The translations under genes and the position numbers were made by a program. A model generated the notes under the pieces. It did not search any database. It was not told the DNA's origin and worked only from the letters and a program-made list of their open reading frames with translations. From contig NZ_FOSS01000005.1 in NCBI RefSeq assembly GCF_900114355.1, positions 186,001-250,000 on the forward strand: a stretch of DNA of 64,000 nucleotides, in the 5' to 3' direction. This DNA is from Lysobacter sp. cf310. Lineage in GTDB: Bacteria > Pseudomonadota > Gammaproteobacteria > Xanthomonadales > Xanthomonadaceae. Of the stretch, positions 1 to 8,120 are shown piece after piece. Every line of letters starts with the position of its first letter. Within the stretch, counting starts at the first letter, position 1.

Positions 1-39
1 TTCCACGATGAGTTGGCGCTGCCGGAGTACGGGATCTGA
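1..39 (+). CDS. Possible 3' end of an upstream gene (partial)
   Basis: Frame 1 is open from the window edge and ends in TGA at 37-39, giving the tail FHDELALPEYGI. It may be the C-terminus of a gene that begins before the window. Twelve codons are too few to assign a family, and an open frame of this length could be chance. Confidence 0.25.
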   Translation, partial: FHDELALPEYGI

Positions 40-73
40 CGCCCAGGGGCGGATGTCCATCAACCGCGTTCTA

Positions 74-409
74 CTAAGCATCGCCCTTAGGCAGCGGCGC
101 CAGGAAATCCGCCACCGGCTCCAGGATCACTTCAGGCAGGCTCTCGGCGATACACGCGCGCATCCGCGCCCAGGCGTCGGCATCCACCGACGGCCGCGCC
201 AGCCCTTCGGCCTTCGCCGCCGCCGACGGCCACTGCGTGTAGCTGTACCAAAGATCGTCCGGCCCGCGGTGCAGACGCGAGCCCAGCGAGCCGCGTTCGG
301 CTCGCAGCAGTTGCGTCACCCGCGACCAGGCCTCGACGAAGGTCTGCTCGGTGCCGAGGTGCAGGCGCCAACGGTAGATGGCGCAAAAGGCGGGATTGTC
401 GCTGCTCAT
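74..409 (-). CDS. ABM-domain (antibiotic biosynthesis monooxygenase-like) protein
   Basis: The 111-residue protein has the size and pattern of a single ferredoxin-like alpha/beta barrel of the ABM superfamily: an opening strand (AFCAIYRWRLHLG), a helix (FVEAWSRVTQLLR), then an aromatic strand (DDLWYSYTQWPS). Such small dimeric proteins act as cofactor-free monooxygenases or as general small-molecule binders. The assignment rests on the fold pattern only; no substrate can be named. There is no signal peptide, so it is probably cytoplasmic. The ATG at 407-409 is the only reasonable start. It stands alone on the minus strand with no operon partner in view. The positions 410-594 upstream contain nothing I can recognise beyond a shared intergenic region with the next, divergent gene. 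Confidence 0.7.
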   Translation of the reverse strand: MSSDNPAFCAIYRWRLHLGTEQTFVEAWSRVTQLLRAERGSLGSRLHRGPDDLWYSYTQWPSAAAKAEGLARPSVDADAWARMRACIAESLPEVILEPVADFLAPLPKGDA

Positions 410-594
410 GCATTGATTCCACGAGGGTTGGTCGGCGGCAGGGATGCCTGCCCAAAGCCTATGAGCGAAAGGTAGCCGGAACAGGGAGCGACGTCATTGC
501 CCTCCGCGCCCCGGACGGGAGCCATCGACTGTCTTCCCCTTGTCATGGGATTGGCATCGAATCGCCGGAACCGCTCAAGCGCCGCGAGACCGCC

Positions 595-1269
595 ATGGAT
601 TTATTCCGCATTCGAATCGCGCGCCGTGCACGGAAAGCGCCTCATGGGCTGTCCCGGAGCCTTGCCTGCCTGCTATTGCTGTCCGCCGTGGGCTGGGTAG
701 CCGGCGAGGCGCGGGCACAGCAGTGGCGGCTGACCAAGGAGAAGGACGGCATCCGCATAGAGACCCGGCGTATCCTGGGCGCACGCTTCGAAGAACTGCG
801 TATCAGCACCTCGCTGAAGGCCCCGCCGGAGGCCATCGCGGACTACCTGTTCGGCAAGTACCTGGACGAGAAGAACCGGAACATCCGCCGCAGCTTCGTC
901 CAGCGCGGGCGGGACGTGACCGTGTGGTCGGACGTGCTCAGCACGCCAGTCACCAGCGAACGCTGCTACTCCATGCGCTTCGAACGGCACGCGCCGGGCA
1001 ATGGCGAGATCCGGGTGAAGTTCGTTTCGCTGGACTATGTGGGCAAGAAGCCGACGCCCGACTGCATCGCGCTGCGCTCGCGCGGCGAGTGGGTAATGAC
1101 GCCCACGGGCAGCGGGACACGATTGACCTATGTGTCGCTGACCGACTTCGGCGGGAAGGTTCCGGCGATGCTGGCGGAACGCTCGCTGTCGTCGGCGGCC
1201 GTGTCCAGCCTGCGCAAGGTAGTGGCCGGATCTTCGGGGTTGGCGCTGCCCAAGGGGTTCGACGACTGA
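595..1269 (+). CDS. Secreted START-like domain protein
   Basis: The 224-residue protein begins with a basic stretch and a hydrophobic segment (about residues 25-40) ending in AGEARAQQ, read as a signal peptide. The mature part has a START-type lipid-binding pattern: WRLTKEKDGIRIETR, then LRISTSLKAPPEAIADYLF, and a C-terminal amphipathic helix. START-like proteins hold a hydrophobic ligand in a helix-grip cavity; the ligand here is unknown. Export suggests a periplasmic or outer-membrane role. The next gene is convergent, its stop lying 6 bp beyond this stop. The long N-terminus before the hydrophobic stretch leaves the start codon slightly uncertain. Confidence 0.7.
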   Translation: MDLFRIRIARRARKAPHGLSRSLACLLLLSAVGWVAGEARAQQWRLTKEKDGIRIETRRILGARFEELRISTSLKAPPEAIADYLFGKYLDEKNRNIRRSFVQRGRDVTVWSDVLSTPVTSERCYSMRFERHAPGNGEIRVKFVSLDYVGKKPTPDCIALRSRGEWVMTPTGSGTRLTYVSLTDFGGKVPAMLAERSLSSAAVSSLRKVVAGSSGLALPKGFDD

Positions 1270-1275
1270 ATGACG

Positions 1276-1731
1276 CTACTCGATCCGTGCAATAGACAGG
1301 CGGGAACCGCCGCTAGTATCCGTTGCCGAAAGCGTGACACCCTCAGCATCGACCTCGAACTTCACCGCGATGGCGGGTTCTCCCCGCCGCGCTGGCGCAA
1401 AGCCCGCGATCTGAAACTGCCCCAAAGATTGGGCCGCTTTGACCATAGGCGAGTCGCCGCGATAGAGATGCACGCTGATCTGGCCCTGGCCATCCTCCGC
1501 CGTGCTGAAGGTTTGGGATCGCGAGCAGGGAATCTCGCAGCCCTTGGCCAGCAACGGCGTAAACACGCCTCCGAGTGTCTCGATGCCCACGGACTCTCGG
1601 AGGGCCTTGCCCTCGATCAGCGTAGTCGAGGCCGGCGCCACGAGAATCGACACACTGTCGGTATGCGCGCATCCGGCAAAGCACAAAGCCAACAGACCGA
1701 TCGCAGACCTCACTATTGCCTCCGAAAACAT
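1276..1731 (-). CDS. Lipoprotein made of an orphan Hsp70 (DnaK) substrate-binding domain
   Basis: The 151-residue protein starts with a hydrophobic segment and a lipobox-like FAGC, so Cys21 would be lipidated. From about residue 44 to 150 it matches the beta-sandwich substrate-binding domain of DnaK: VGIETLGGVFTPLLAKG, IPCSRSQTFSTAEDGQ, SLGQFQIAGFAPARRGEP, then VDAEGVTLSATDTSGG. In DnaK these blocks read GIETMGG, IPTKHSQVFSTAEDN, SLGQFNLDGINPAPRG and DADGILHVSAKDKNSG. The ATPase domain, the interdomain linker and the helical lid are all absent. Two extra cysteines (65 and 69) flank the loop after the first strands and could form a disulfide outside the cytoplasm. The inferred role is ATP-independent peptide binding at the cell envelope. 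The Hsp70 relationship is clear by eye; the function is a guess. Confidence 0.85.
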   Translation of the reverse strand: MFSEAIVRSAIGLLALCFAGCAHTDSVSILVAPASTTLIEGKALRESVGIETLGGVFTPLLAKGCEIPCSRSQTFSTAEDGQGQISVHLYRGDSPMVKAAQSLGQFQIAGFAPARRGEPAIAVKFEVDAEGVTLSATDTSGGSRLSIARIE

Positions 1732-1877
1732 AGATTGACCGAGGCGCGAGCTGCGTCGACTCGAATGACTGGTTAGATCGCAGTCAGCTGCAACTGAAAG
1801 ACACTTCCTTCAGGTCGGCTACTAGTCGAGTTTACGGAACTGATCGCGAGTTGGTTCATGACTCCGAATGAAACAAC

Positions 1878-2441
1878 TCAGTCCGCAAGCTCATACCATC
1901 CTTCCGCGCGCCACCGGCCCCGCCGCCAACCTTCTCTGCAGGGCTTGCGCTCCATGGCCAACGGATCCGAGACATACCGTCGGACCGTGTGCTTGACCGG
2001 AAAGCCGCCACCCCAGAAGAAGTCCACCACTAAGCCACAGGTCTCGTTCTGAGTAATGTGCACTCCGTAGGTTAGGTCCGCATACGCTGCCGGGGGTGGC
2101 AGCACAGTCACCGTCTCGCCCGGCACCGCCAAAGTCGACGCCCAGGCCGCCGCGGCCTGATAGCGCGGCAGGTCGCGCTGGAACTGCCAGTCGCGGATCG
2201 CGTGCCCGAGTTCGAGCCCCACCGGCACAACCGCCAATACCGCCACGGGGACGATGCTGGCCTTCAGCCGCCGGCCCTGCTCACGCGTCAGTGCCCATCC
2301 CAGGCAGATCAAGAACAGGAGGCCGACCACCAGGAAGGCGCCCATGCTCAACAGCTGTTTCAGCCCCGTCGGCCGCGCCGCGAACGCCGCGATGCTGCAT
2401 AAGCACGCCAGCGACAGCATCCACACGATAAATCTGGCCAT
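1878..2441 (-). CDS. Membrane protein of unknown function
   Basis: The 187-residue protein has three hydrophobic segments near its N-terminus (about residues 4-22, 30-50 and 62-78). A soluble C-terminal half of about 100 residues follows, rich in Trp and Arg (WRRGRWRAEGWYELAD at the end). I do not recognise a family. The C-terminal part contains ITQNETCGLVVDFFWGGGFPVKHTV, which looks like an exposed beta domain. It lies between the Hsp70-like lipoprotein and the divergent serine hydrolase. Its two ends are also found in a decayed copy at about 6765-6870, so the gene was once duplicated together with the serine hydrolase next to it. Confidence 0.6.
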   Translation of the reverse strand: MARFIVWMLSLACLCSIAAFAARPTGLKQLLSMGAFLVVGLLFLICLGWALTREQGRRLKASIVPVAVLAVVPVGLELGHAIRDWQFQRDLPRYQAAAAWASTLAVPGETVTVLPPPAAYADLTYGVHITQNETCGLVVDFFWGGGFPVKHTVRRYVSDPLAMERKPCREGWRRGRWRAEGWYELAD

Positions 2442-2659
2442 GCGCCTGGTACCTAGCTAGGGGGACGTTTGGAGGGGCTCCATTTTGGCATCGCGATCGG
2501 ACGGGAGCCGACACGCAGGCATCGCCGCCCATGCATCCGCGCGCCTCACCAAATCCGGGGGCCATGCGACGAACCGGTGGGCGCCTTGCTGCGAAACGGG
2601 GAAACTTGCCGGTGCGTCAGGCAAGCTAGCAACCGCTTCGCCTTGCCCTTGGAGACGGG

Positions 2660-4108
2660 ATGATCATCAGACGCACCATGACGATGCTGCTCGGGCTGGC
2701 CCTGCTGTTGCCGGGCGCGGCCTTCGCGGACGAAGCGCTGTCCGCCGCGCTGACTCGGCAGATGGAGGTCAATCGACAGCGCTACAGCATCGCCGGCCAG
2801 GCTCTGCTGGTCGCGCACAATGGGAAGGTGTTGTTCCGCGGCGCGGACGGCGAGGCCGACGTGGAGCGCCACGAGCGGGTCACGGCCGATCACGTGTTCG
2901 CCGCCTACTCATTGAGCAAGTTGTTCGTTAGCGTCCTGATCATGCAGCTGGTCGAGCAGGGTCAGGTGGATCTGGACGCACCCGCCAGCGCCTATGTGGC
3001 TGGCCTGCCGGCGTCTTGGCAGGCCATTCGCGTGCGCGAGTTCCTGGACCACACCTCTGGCGTACCGGAGTACTTCGCTCAGCGGCAGGACGGGGCGGCC
3101 TCGAACGCCATGGCGTTCCCCAAAGATTTGCCGGCGGTGTTCGCCTCGCTGGCCGATACGCCCCTGCAGTTCGCCACCGGCACCGACACGCGCTACACGC
3201 AGACCAACTTCCTGGTGCTGACCGCGCTGCTGGAGGCCCACTACGGCAAACCGTACGCGCAGATCGCCGATGAACGCATCGTGCGCAAGCTGCAGCTGGG
3301 GCATACCTGGCTGGGCCCGGCCGCGCTGCCCAAGCAAGGCGTGGTGCGCAGCTACGCCGGCAAGGACGGGCGCCTGGTACCGGAGCAGGATATCGACTGG
3401 CCGGACTATGCGCACGGCCACGCCGGGCTGTACCTCACGCTGGACGATCTCGGCCGGTTCCTGCAAGCGGTGAGCTCGGGCGAACTGGTGGGCAAGGCCA
3501 CGCTGCGCCGGCTCTGGCAACCGCGCACGCTGACCAACGGGCGACGCGGCGGGTTCGCGGCCGGGTGGGAGTACGGCGAGAGCGGTGCCTATCGACAGGT
3601 CGGACACGACGGCGGCACGCGCGTGCGGGTGCGCGTGCTGTTTCAGGATTCGCTGGATGGCGATGTCTACGTGTTCGCTTACTTGACCAACGGCAGCGCG
3701 AAGAACGTGTGGTCACGTGTGCTGGTGGGGAGCGCAATGGCGGTGGTGGCGCCGGACCGGTTTCCGGCGGAAGCGCTATCAGAGTCGCTGGTGCACTACG
3801 CGCTGCAGACGCCGGCTGCGGGCGATGCGCAGGCGCAGGCCCGTTCGATCCGCGCAAAAGTCGCGCTGGGCGATGCGAAGCTGGAGCGCGCCATCAACAC
3901 GGCCGGCTACTCGGTGCGGGAAAACCTGGGGATCGATCCTGCGCTACGCGTGTTCGAGCTGAGCACCGTGCTGTTTCCGCAGTCGTCGAACGCTTGGGAC
4001 AGCCTGGCCGAAGCGCATGCGGCCAAGGGCGACAAGGACCGGGCGAAGGCGCTGTACGACAAGGCGCAGGAGCTTGCGGCAGGGATAAGGGCGAACGAGG
4101 CGCGATAG
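2660..4108 (+). CDS. Serine hydrolase, beta-lactamase class C / penicillin-binding-like, with C-terminal TPR-like tail
   Basis: The 482-residue protein has a signal peptide (LLGLALLLPGAAFA) and a class C beta-lactamase fold. The nucleophile motif SxxK is SLSK with Ser84 and Lys87. The usual YxN motif is YTQ at Tyr179 (Asn replaced by Gln), and the KTG-equivalent is HDG at His316. The block LDHTSGVPEYF after the nucleophile is typical of serine hydrolases acting on D-amino-acid peptides, esters or lactams. The last 50 residues form a TPR-like helical pair (NAWDSLAEAHAAKGDKDRAKALYDKA). This group is usually periplasmic and rarely a true resistance enzyme. ATG codons at 2660 and 2678 are both possible starts; the first gives the better basic N-region. 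A remnant of a second copy of its 3' end lies at 6955-7120. Confidence 0.85.
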   Translation: MIIRRTMTMLLGLALLLPGAAFADEALSAALTRQMEVNRQRYSIAGQALLVAHNGKVLFRGADGEADVERHERVTADHVFAAYSLSKLFVSVLIMQLVEQGQVDLDAPASAYVAGLPASWQAIRVREFLDHTSGVPEYFAQRQDGAASNAMAFPKDLPAVFASLADTPLQFATGTDTRYTQTNFLVLTALLEAHYGKPYAQIADERIVRKLQLGHTWLGPAALPKQGVVRSYAGKDGRLVPEQDIDWPDYAHGHAGLYLTLDDLGRFLQAVSSGELVGKATLRRLWQPRTLTNGRRGGFAAGWEYGESGAYRQVGHDGGTRVRVRVLFQDSLDGDVYVFAYLTNGSAKNVWSRVLVGSAMAVVAPDRFPAEALSESLVHYALQTPAAGDAQAQARSIRAKVALGDAKLERAINTAGYSVRENLGIDPALRVFELSTVLFPQSSNAWDSLAEAHAAKGDKDRAKALYDKAQELAAGIRANEAR

Positions 4109-4251
4109 CGCTTCATCCGGCCAGAATGCGCGGCCTGCCTGGCGGCGACTTGGCGCGATCGGCCGGTCATTTGGCGCCTTCCGCTAGTTCCATGGCGCGT
4201 GCTGGCCTCTAGATTGACGCTCAACTTCCATGAGTGTCTGCCAGCCCCCCC

Positions 4252-5049
4252 ATGAGCATCATCCTAGTCACCGGCGCTTCCTCGGGTATCGGGAAAGCCA
4301 CCGCGCACGCCTTACTCCAGCAAGGTCATACGGTCTACGTGGCGGCGCGCCGCGTGGAAGCCATGCGCGAGCTGAGCGAGCGTGGCGCGATCCCCTTGCG
4401 CATGGACATCACCCACGAGGCCGATGTCACCAGCGTGGTTGAGCGGATCACCCGCGAGCACGGCGGTGTGGATGTGTTGATCAACAACGCTGGCTTCGGC
4501 ATGTACGGGTCGGTCGAGGACACCTCGATCGACGACGCGCGCTACCAGTTCGAGGTCAACCTGTTCGGCATGGCCCGCCTGACCCAGCTGTTGATTCCCG
4601 GCATGCGCCGGAAGGGCAAGGGCACCATCGTCAATCTGTCGTCGATGGGCGGCAAGGTCTACACGCCGTTGGGTTCCTGGTATCACGCGACCAAACACGC
4701 GGTCGAAGGCTGGAGCGACTGCCTGCGCATCGAGCTCAAGCCGTTCGGCATCGACGTGGTGATCGTGGAACCGGGCCTCATCGCCACCGAGTTCGGCGAC
4801 GTGCTGACCCAGCCGATGCTGGACCGCTCGGGCCATGGGCCGTATGCCGGCATGGCGCAGTCCATCGCCCGGGCCAAGGTGCCGATGTCGCCGCCGACGG
4901 TGATCGCAGACGCCATCGTGCGGGCGGTCGCGGCCAGGCGGCCCAAGACGCGCTACGTGGCCGGGAAGTTCGCGCGGCCGCTGATGTTCGCGCGCAAGTA
5001 CCTCGGAGACCGCCTGTATGATCGGCTCATCATGAGCCAAGTCGGCTGA
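4252..5049 (+). CDS. Short-chain dehydrogenase/reductase (SDR)
   Basis: The 265-residue classical SDR has the nucleotide-binding motif TGASSGIG at residues 7-14, the structural NNAG, the catalytic serine in LSSMGG and the catalytic pair YHATK. Such enzymes oxidise or reduce alcohols and ketones with NAD(P). The substrate is not readable from the sequence; the C-terminal ARKYLGDRLYDRLI extension resembles SDRs acting on lipids or aldehydes. I chose ATG 4252 over the in-frame GTG at 4234 because the Rossmann motif then starts a few residues in, as is usual. The AraC-type regulator begins 2 bp after the stop, so the two are almost surely co-transcribed. Confidence 0.88.
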   Translation: MSIILVTGASSGIGKATAHALLQQGHTVYVAARRVEAMRELSERGAIPLRMDITHEADVTSVVERITREHGGVDVLINNAGFGMYGSVEDTSIDDARYQFEVNLFGMARLTQLLIPGMRRKGKGTIVNLSSMGGKVYTPLGSWYHATKHAVEGWSDCLRIELKPFGIDVVIVEPGLIATEFGDVLTQPMLDRSGHGPYAGMAQSIARAKVPMSPPTVIADAIVRAVAARRPKTRYVAGKFARPLMFARKYLGDRLYDRLIMSQVG

Positions 5050-5051
5050 CC

Positions 5052-6056
5052 ATGACGCGCAACGCGACCTTCCCCGTCGAGCCTTCCTGGCGCCTGCTGT
5101 TGAAGGACCTGGGCCTGCCCGCGGATCGTGTGCTGCGGCGCGCGGGGCTGCCCGAGGACTTGTTCTCGCGCGCCGATGCCGGCCTGACCACGGTCGAGTA
5201 CTTCCGCCTGTGGCAGAGCCTGGAGACGGAAGCAGACGATCCGTTGTTTCCGCTGCGACTAGTGGAGACGATTCAGGCGGAGTCTTTCGTCCCGGCGATC
5301 TTCGCGGCGTTGTGCAGCGCGAACATGATGCAGGCGGCACAGCGGCTGGCGACCTACAAGAAACTCATCGCGCCCATGCGACTAGACGTGACGGTCGGCC
5401 GCGGGGGCGAGCTGTCGCTGTCGCCGCACTGGCTGGAGGCGCAAGGCGAGGTCCCGTTCGCCGTAGTGATGACGGAGCTCGCCTTCCTGGTGCGTCTGGT
5501 CCGTTTGGCGACGCGCGAGACGGTCGATGCGCTGCGGGTGACCTTGCCGCGCCCGCCTGTACAAGCGCAGCTCAAGGCCTACACGGAATTTTTCGGCGTC
5601 GCGGTGCGCCGGGCCGAGACCGCCAGCGTGACATTGTCTGCGGCCGATGCGAACCGCCCCTTCCTGACCGCGAACGATGCGATGTGGCGGATGTTCGAGC
5701 CCGGCCTGCGCGAGCGGCTGAGCGAGCTCGACGGCTCGGCGACCATGGCGCAACGCGTGCGGTCCGCACTGCTCGAACTTCTGCCCGGCGGGCAAAGCAG
5801 CATCGACGCGGTAGCACGCCGCTTGTCGATGAGCACACGCACCTTGCAGCGCCGCCTGGAAGCGGAGGGCGAGAACTTCCGGGGCGTCGTCAACCGGACA
5901 CGCGAGGATCTGGCGCGGCACTACCTCACCCAGACCGAACTGTCGGTCGGCGAGATCGGCTTCCTGCTGCGCTTCGAAGATCCCAATTCGTTCTTCCGCG
6001 CGTTCCACGACTGGACCGGCACGACACCCGAGGCGACGAGAAAACTCGTGCATTGA
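5052..6056 (+). CDS. AraC-family transcriptional regulator
   Basis: The 334-residue protein carries an N-terminal ligand-binding region of the type found in OruR/ArgR-like AraC proteins (about residues 15-200: PADRVLRRAGLPEDLF, FPLRLVETI, MQAAQRLATYKKLIAP). A C-terminal double helix-turn-helix follows (about 235-332), with the signatures SMSTRTLQRRLEAEG and LSVGEIGFLLRFEDPNSFFRAFHDWTGTTP. It should bind DNA as a dimer and probably controls the SDR directly upstream, with which it forms a tight pair. No cognate operator could be identified. The effector is unknown. Confidence 0.88.
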   Translation: MTRNATFPVEPSWRLLLKDLGLPADRVLRRAGLPEDLFSRADAGLTTVEYFRLWQSLETEADDPLFPLRLVETIQAESFVPAIFAALCSANMMQAAQRLATYKKLIAPMRLDVTVGRGGELSLSPHWLEAQGEVPFAVVMTELAFLVRLVRLATRETVDALRVTLPRPPVQAQLKAYTEFFGVAVRRAETASVTLSAADANRPFLTANDAMWRMFEPGLRERLSELDGSATMAQRVRSALLELLPGGQSSIDAVARRLSMSTRTLQRRLEAEGENFRGVVNRTREDLARHYLTQTELSVGEIGFLLRFEDPNSFFRAFHDWTGTTPEATRKLVH

Positions 6057-6099
6057 GTCGGTCCCAGCCTTTCCGTCCCACCTAGCGGCGCGCATCCCT

Positions 6100-6687
6100 A
6101 TGAGCCAAAACGAACCCCTCACGTTTCTGTGTCAGTGGATGACTGCGCCACGGCGGGTCGGCGCCATCGCGCCATCCGGACGGACCCTGGCCGAGCTCAT
6201 TACCCGCGAGATCGGGCCCACGCATGGGCCGGTGATCGAACTGGGCGCGGGCACCGGTAGTTTCACGCACCAGCTCATCGCGCGCGGTGTGGCCGAGTCA
6301 CAGTTGGTGCTGGTCGAGCTGGGCGACGACTTCGCCCGCAGTTTGTCGCAGCGATTTCCGGCTGCGCACGTGCATCGCATCAACGCGCAGCGCTTGCATC
6401 GGCTGCCGACGCATGCCTCGCCCTTGGCCGGCGCGGTCGTCAGCGGCTTGCCTCTGCTGTCGATGTCGACCCTGCAGGTCGCACGCATTCTGCGCGGCGC
6501 GTTCGCGCATCTACGAGGCGACGGTGCCTTCTATCAGTTCACCTATGGGATCAGCTGCCCGATCCCCAAGGCGATGCTGGAGCGTTTCGGTTTGAAAGCG
6601 CACTACATGGGGGCGACGCTGGCTAACCTTCCCCCGGCGCGGGTGTTCCGAATTTCGCGCCAAAGCCGGGTAGCACGAGGCTTCTAG
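6100..6687 (+). CDS. SAM-dependent methyltransferase, phospholipid N-methyltransferase-like
   Basis: The 195-residue class I methyltransferase has motif I as VIELGAGTGSFT (about residues 46-57) and the acidic motif II as LVLVELGDDFA. The N-terminal block FLCQWMTAPRRVGAIAPSGRTLAELI is characteristic of the PmtA group, which methylates phosphatidylethanolamine or related lipids. A comparable enzyme is usually about 200 residues, so the gene is full length. It follows the AraC gene by 43 bp on the same strand and may share its transcript. Lipid N-methylation is the likeliest role, but rRNA adenine-methylase relatives share much of this pattern. Confidence 0.75.
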   Translation: MSQNEPLTFLCQWMTAPRRVGAIAPSGRTLAELITREIGPTHGPVIELGAGTGSFTHQLIARGVAESQLVLVELGDDFARSLSQRFPAAHVHRINAQRLHRLPTHASPLAGAVVSGLPLLSMSTLQVARILRGAFAHLRGDGAFYQFTYGISCPIPKAMLERFGLKAHYMGATLANLPPARVFRISRQSRVARGF

Positions 6688-6697
6688 TCGGGCGGGA

Positions 6698-6772
6698 CTA
6701 GTTCATGCGGATGCTGGTCAGCACCGCATTGGCCGCCTCGATCCCGTCCTCGCTGGCGTATTCAGTCCGCAA
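6698..6772 (-). pseudogene. Orphan gene tail of unknown family
   Basis: A reading frame on the minus strand ends RTEYASEDGIEAANAVLTSIRMN before a TAG at 6698-6700. It has protein-like composition but no start, and runs upstream into the decayed membrane-protein remnant in another frame. It looks like the surviving C-terminus of a gene removed by a deletion. I cannot name the family. Confidence 0.3.
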
Positions 6773-6880
6773 GCTCTACCGCCCTTCCACTCGCCTTGCG
6801 CATGGCCAGAAGCTGCTTCAGCGCTGTCGGCCGCGCCGCAAACAGCCGCGATGCCGCACAAGCAGAGCGAAGGCAGCGCC
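6762..6880 (-). pseudogene. Remnant of a second copy of the 1878-2441 membrane protein
   Basis: Read on the minus strand, this stretch gives SACAASRLFAARPTALKQLL and then, after a few codons, GRAVELAD and a stop. The intact gene at 1878-2441 reads SLACLCSIAAFAARPTGLKQLL near its start and EGWYELAD at its end. The DNA also matches directly: CAGTCCGCAAGCTC occurs at both 1879 and 6763. About 150 internal codons are missing, so only the two ends of the gene remain. Confidence 0.7.
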
Positions 6881-6954
6881 CCTGAAGAACCTCATCAGCC
6901 CTCCAGGCTTGAACTAAGCCACCCTGACGTAGAGCCACTTCGACTTGATCAGTC

Positions 6955-7120
6955 GTTAGACCACTTCGAACTGAACACCGTGCTGTTCCCGGACTCGTCC
7001 AACACCTGGGACAGCTTGGCCGAGGCGCATGCCGCCAGGGGCGACCAGGACAAGGCGAAAGCACTGTACGAAAAAGCGCGTCGGCTTGCGGAACGGGCAA
7101 AGACGGGCAAGAGGCGATAG
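6955..7120 (+). pseudogene. Remnant of a second serine hydrolase gene (3' end only)
   Basis: The frame reads FELNTVLFPDSSNTWDSLAE followed by AHAARGDQDKAKALYEKA and a stop. It matches the C-terminal tail of the intact serine hydrolase at 2660-4108 (FELSTVLFPQSSNAWDSLAE, then AHAAKGDKDRAKALYDKA). Similarity goes on past the stop codon (GAGGCGATAGCGCTTTATGC against GAGGCGCGATAGCGCTTCAT), so it is a DNA duplication, not convergence. The catalytic domain is gone. The remaining 7131-7330 shows nothing I recognise. Confidence 0.75.
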
Positions 7121-7330
7121 CGCTTTATGCGGAGCGGTGTCGCCTTTCTCGCCCGCTCGGCGCGTCACCCGATCTTTGAAACCATTCCGCGCGCATGCTC
7201 CTGGGCAGCGCATTCGCCGCATCGATCCAATCTCGCAGGCATCGCGGCGCGTGATGTCAACTGAGTCGCCCGTTGGGAATGTCTATGCCTCATCTCCGGG
7301 CTTTTTGGACTCTGCTTCGATCTGACGACG

Positions 7331-7996
7331 TCAAGCAGACGTCGGCGGTATTGAATCCCCGCTGATATTCGATTCAGCGGATGGCGCCATGGCGGCACCG
7401 CCCGAAAACGCCTCGGCCAGACTTCTGCGCCAGCGGCCGGCAATGACGCCGGAACCTCCGAAGTCGATCGCGGCCGCTTCTTCGATGTTTACGATGGCGG
7501 TTTGCGACAACGCCGCGTGCGGCGCCGTCTCGGCCAACAACGCGGCCAGGGCGCTGATGGACTTGTAGTAGGTCGCACGGTCCTCCAGCAGCGACGCGGC
7601 CTTTTCCTGGAAGTCGGGGTCGACATGAGCGGCCGTCGCGCACAGTTGGGGCGAGGCCCAGCTTCCGGCGCGGATGCAGCGCCATAGCTCGGACAGGACT
7701 GGGTCGGATACGCGCCTGCAGGCGATGGCGACGCAGGCGATGTTGTGGAAACGCCAGTCGCGTGCGCGCAGCAGCAAGGCCAGATCGCGCTCCAGGTGCG
7801 CTTGGGTGGGCTCCGCGATCGCGCGCCTGAGCTTGTCGATCTCCGCTTGCGCTTGCGGGCCCCGCAGCGACATGAAGGCCAGGTAGTTGGCCACGCTCAG
7901 CCTGCAGGCCTTGCCTTCGAACTCGCTGTCCTGAAAGAAGAGCGTTTGCAGCGCTGCCTCTTCGGCCTTCGGATCGGCGGGAGGAAAGTCACGCAT
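7331..7996 (-). CDS. Hypothetical helical protein
   Basis: The 221-residue protein is soluble, probably mostly alpha-helical, and has no signal peptide. Its repeated short helices (LSVANYLAFMSLRGPQAQAEIDKLRRAI, LERDLALLLRARDWRFHNIACVAIACRR, DPVLSELWRCIRAGSWASPQLCATAAH) resemble HEAT/ARM-type packing. I recognise no catalytic motif. The C-terminus has a disordered, Ser/Pro-rich tail. An upstream in-frame ATG at 8026 would add ten residues; I prefer 7996 because a purine-rich stretch precedes it. It has no operon partner and sits in the low-conservation part of the window. Confidence 0.55.
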   Translation of the reverse strand: MRDFPPADPKAEEAALQTLFFQDSEFEGKACRLSVANYLAFMSLRGPQAQAEIDKLRRAIAEPTQAHLERDLALLLRARDWRFHNIACVAIACRRVSDPVLSELWRCIRAGSWASPQLCATAAHVDPDFQEKAASLLEDRATYYKSISALAALLAETAPHAALSQTAIVNIEEAAAIDFGGSGVIAGRWRRSLAEAFSGGAAMAPSAESNISGDSIPPTSA

Positions 7997-8120
7997 ACCA
8001 AGCGCCCTGCCCGATCGCGGCATCACAGTGCTGTCTCATGACGTGTCGACCGCTAGGTAAAGATGCGTCAGCCGGGCAAACGGAAATCGGGGTATGCCGC
8101 ATCGCCAGCTGGATATCCAA

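Noticed and set aside
6762-7100. 112-codon minus-strand open frame in the graveyard
   Set aside because: Its middle is the remnant of another gene, and its N-terminus has no protein-like pattern. It is better read as a pseudogene fragment.
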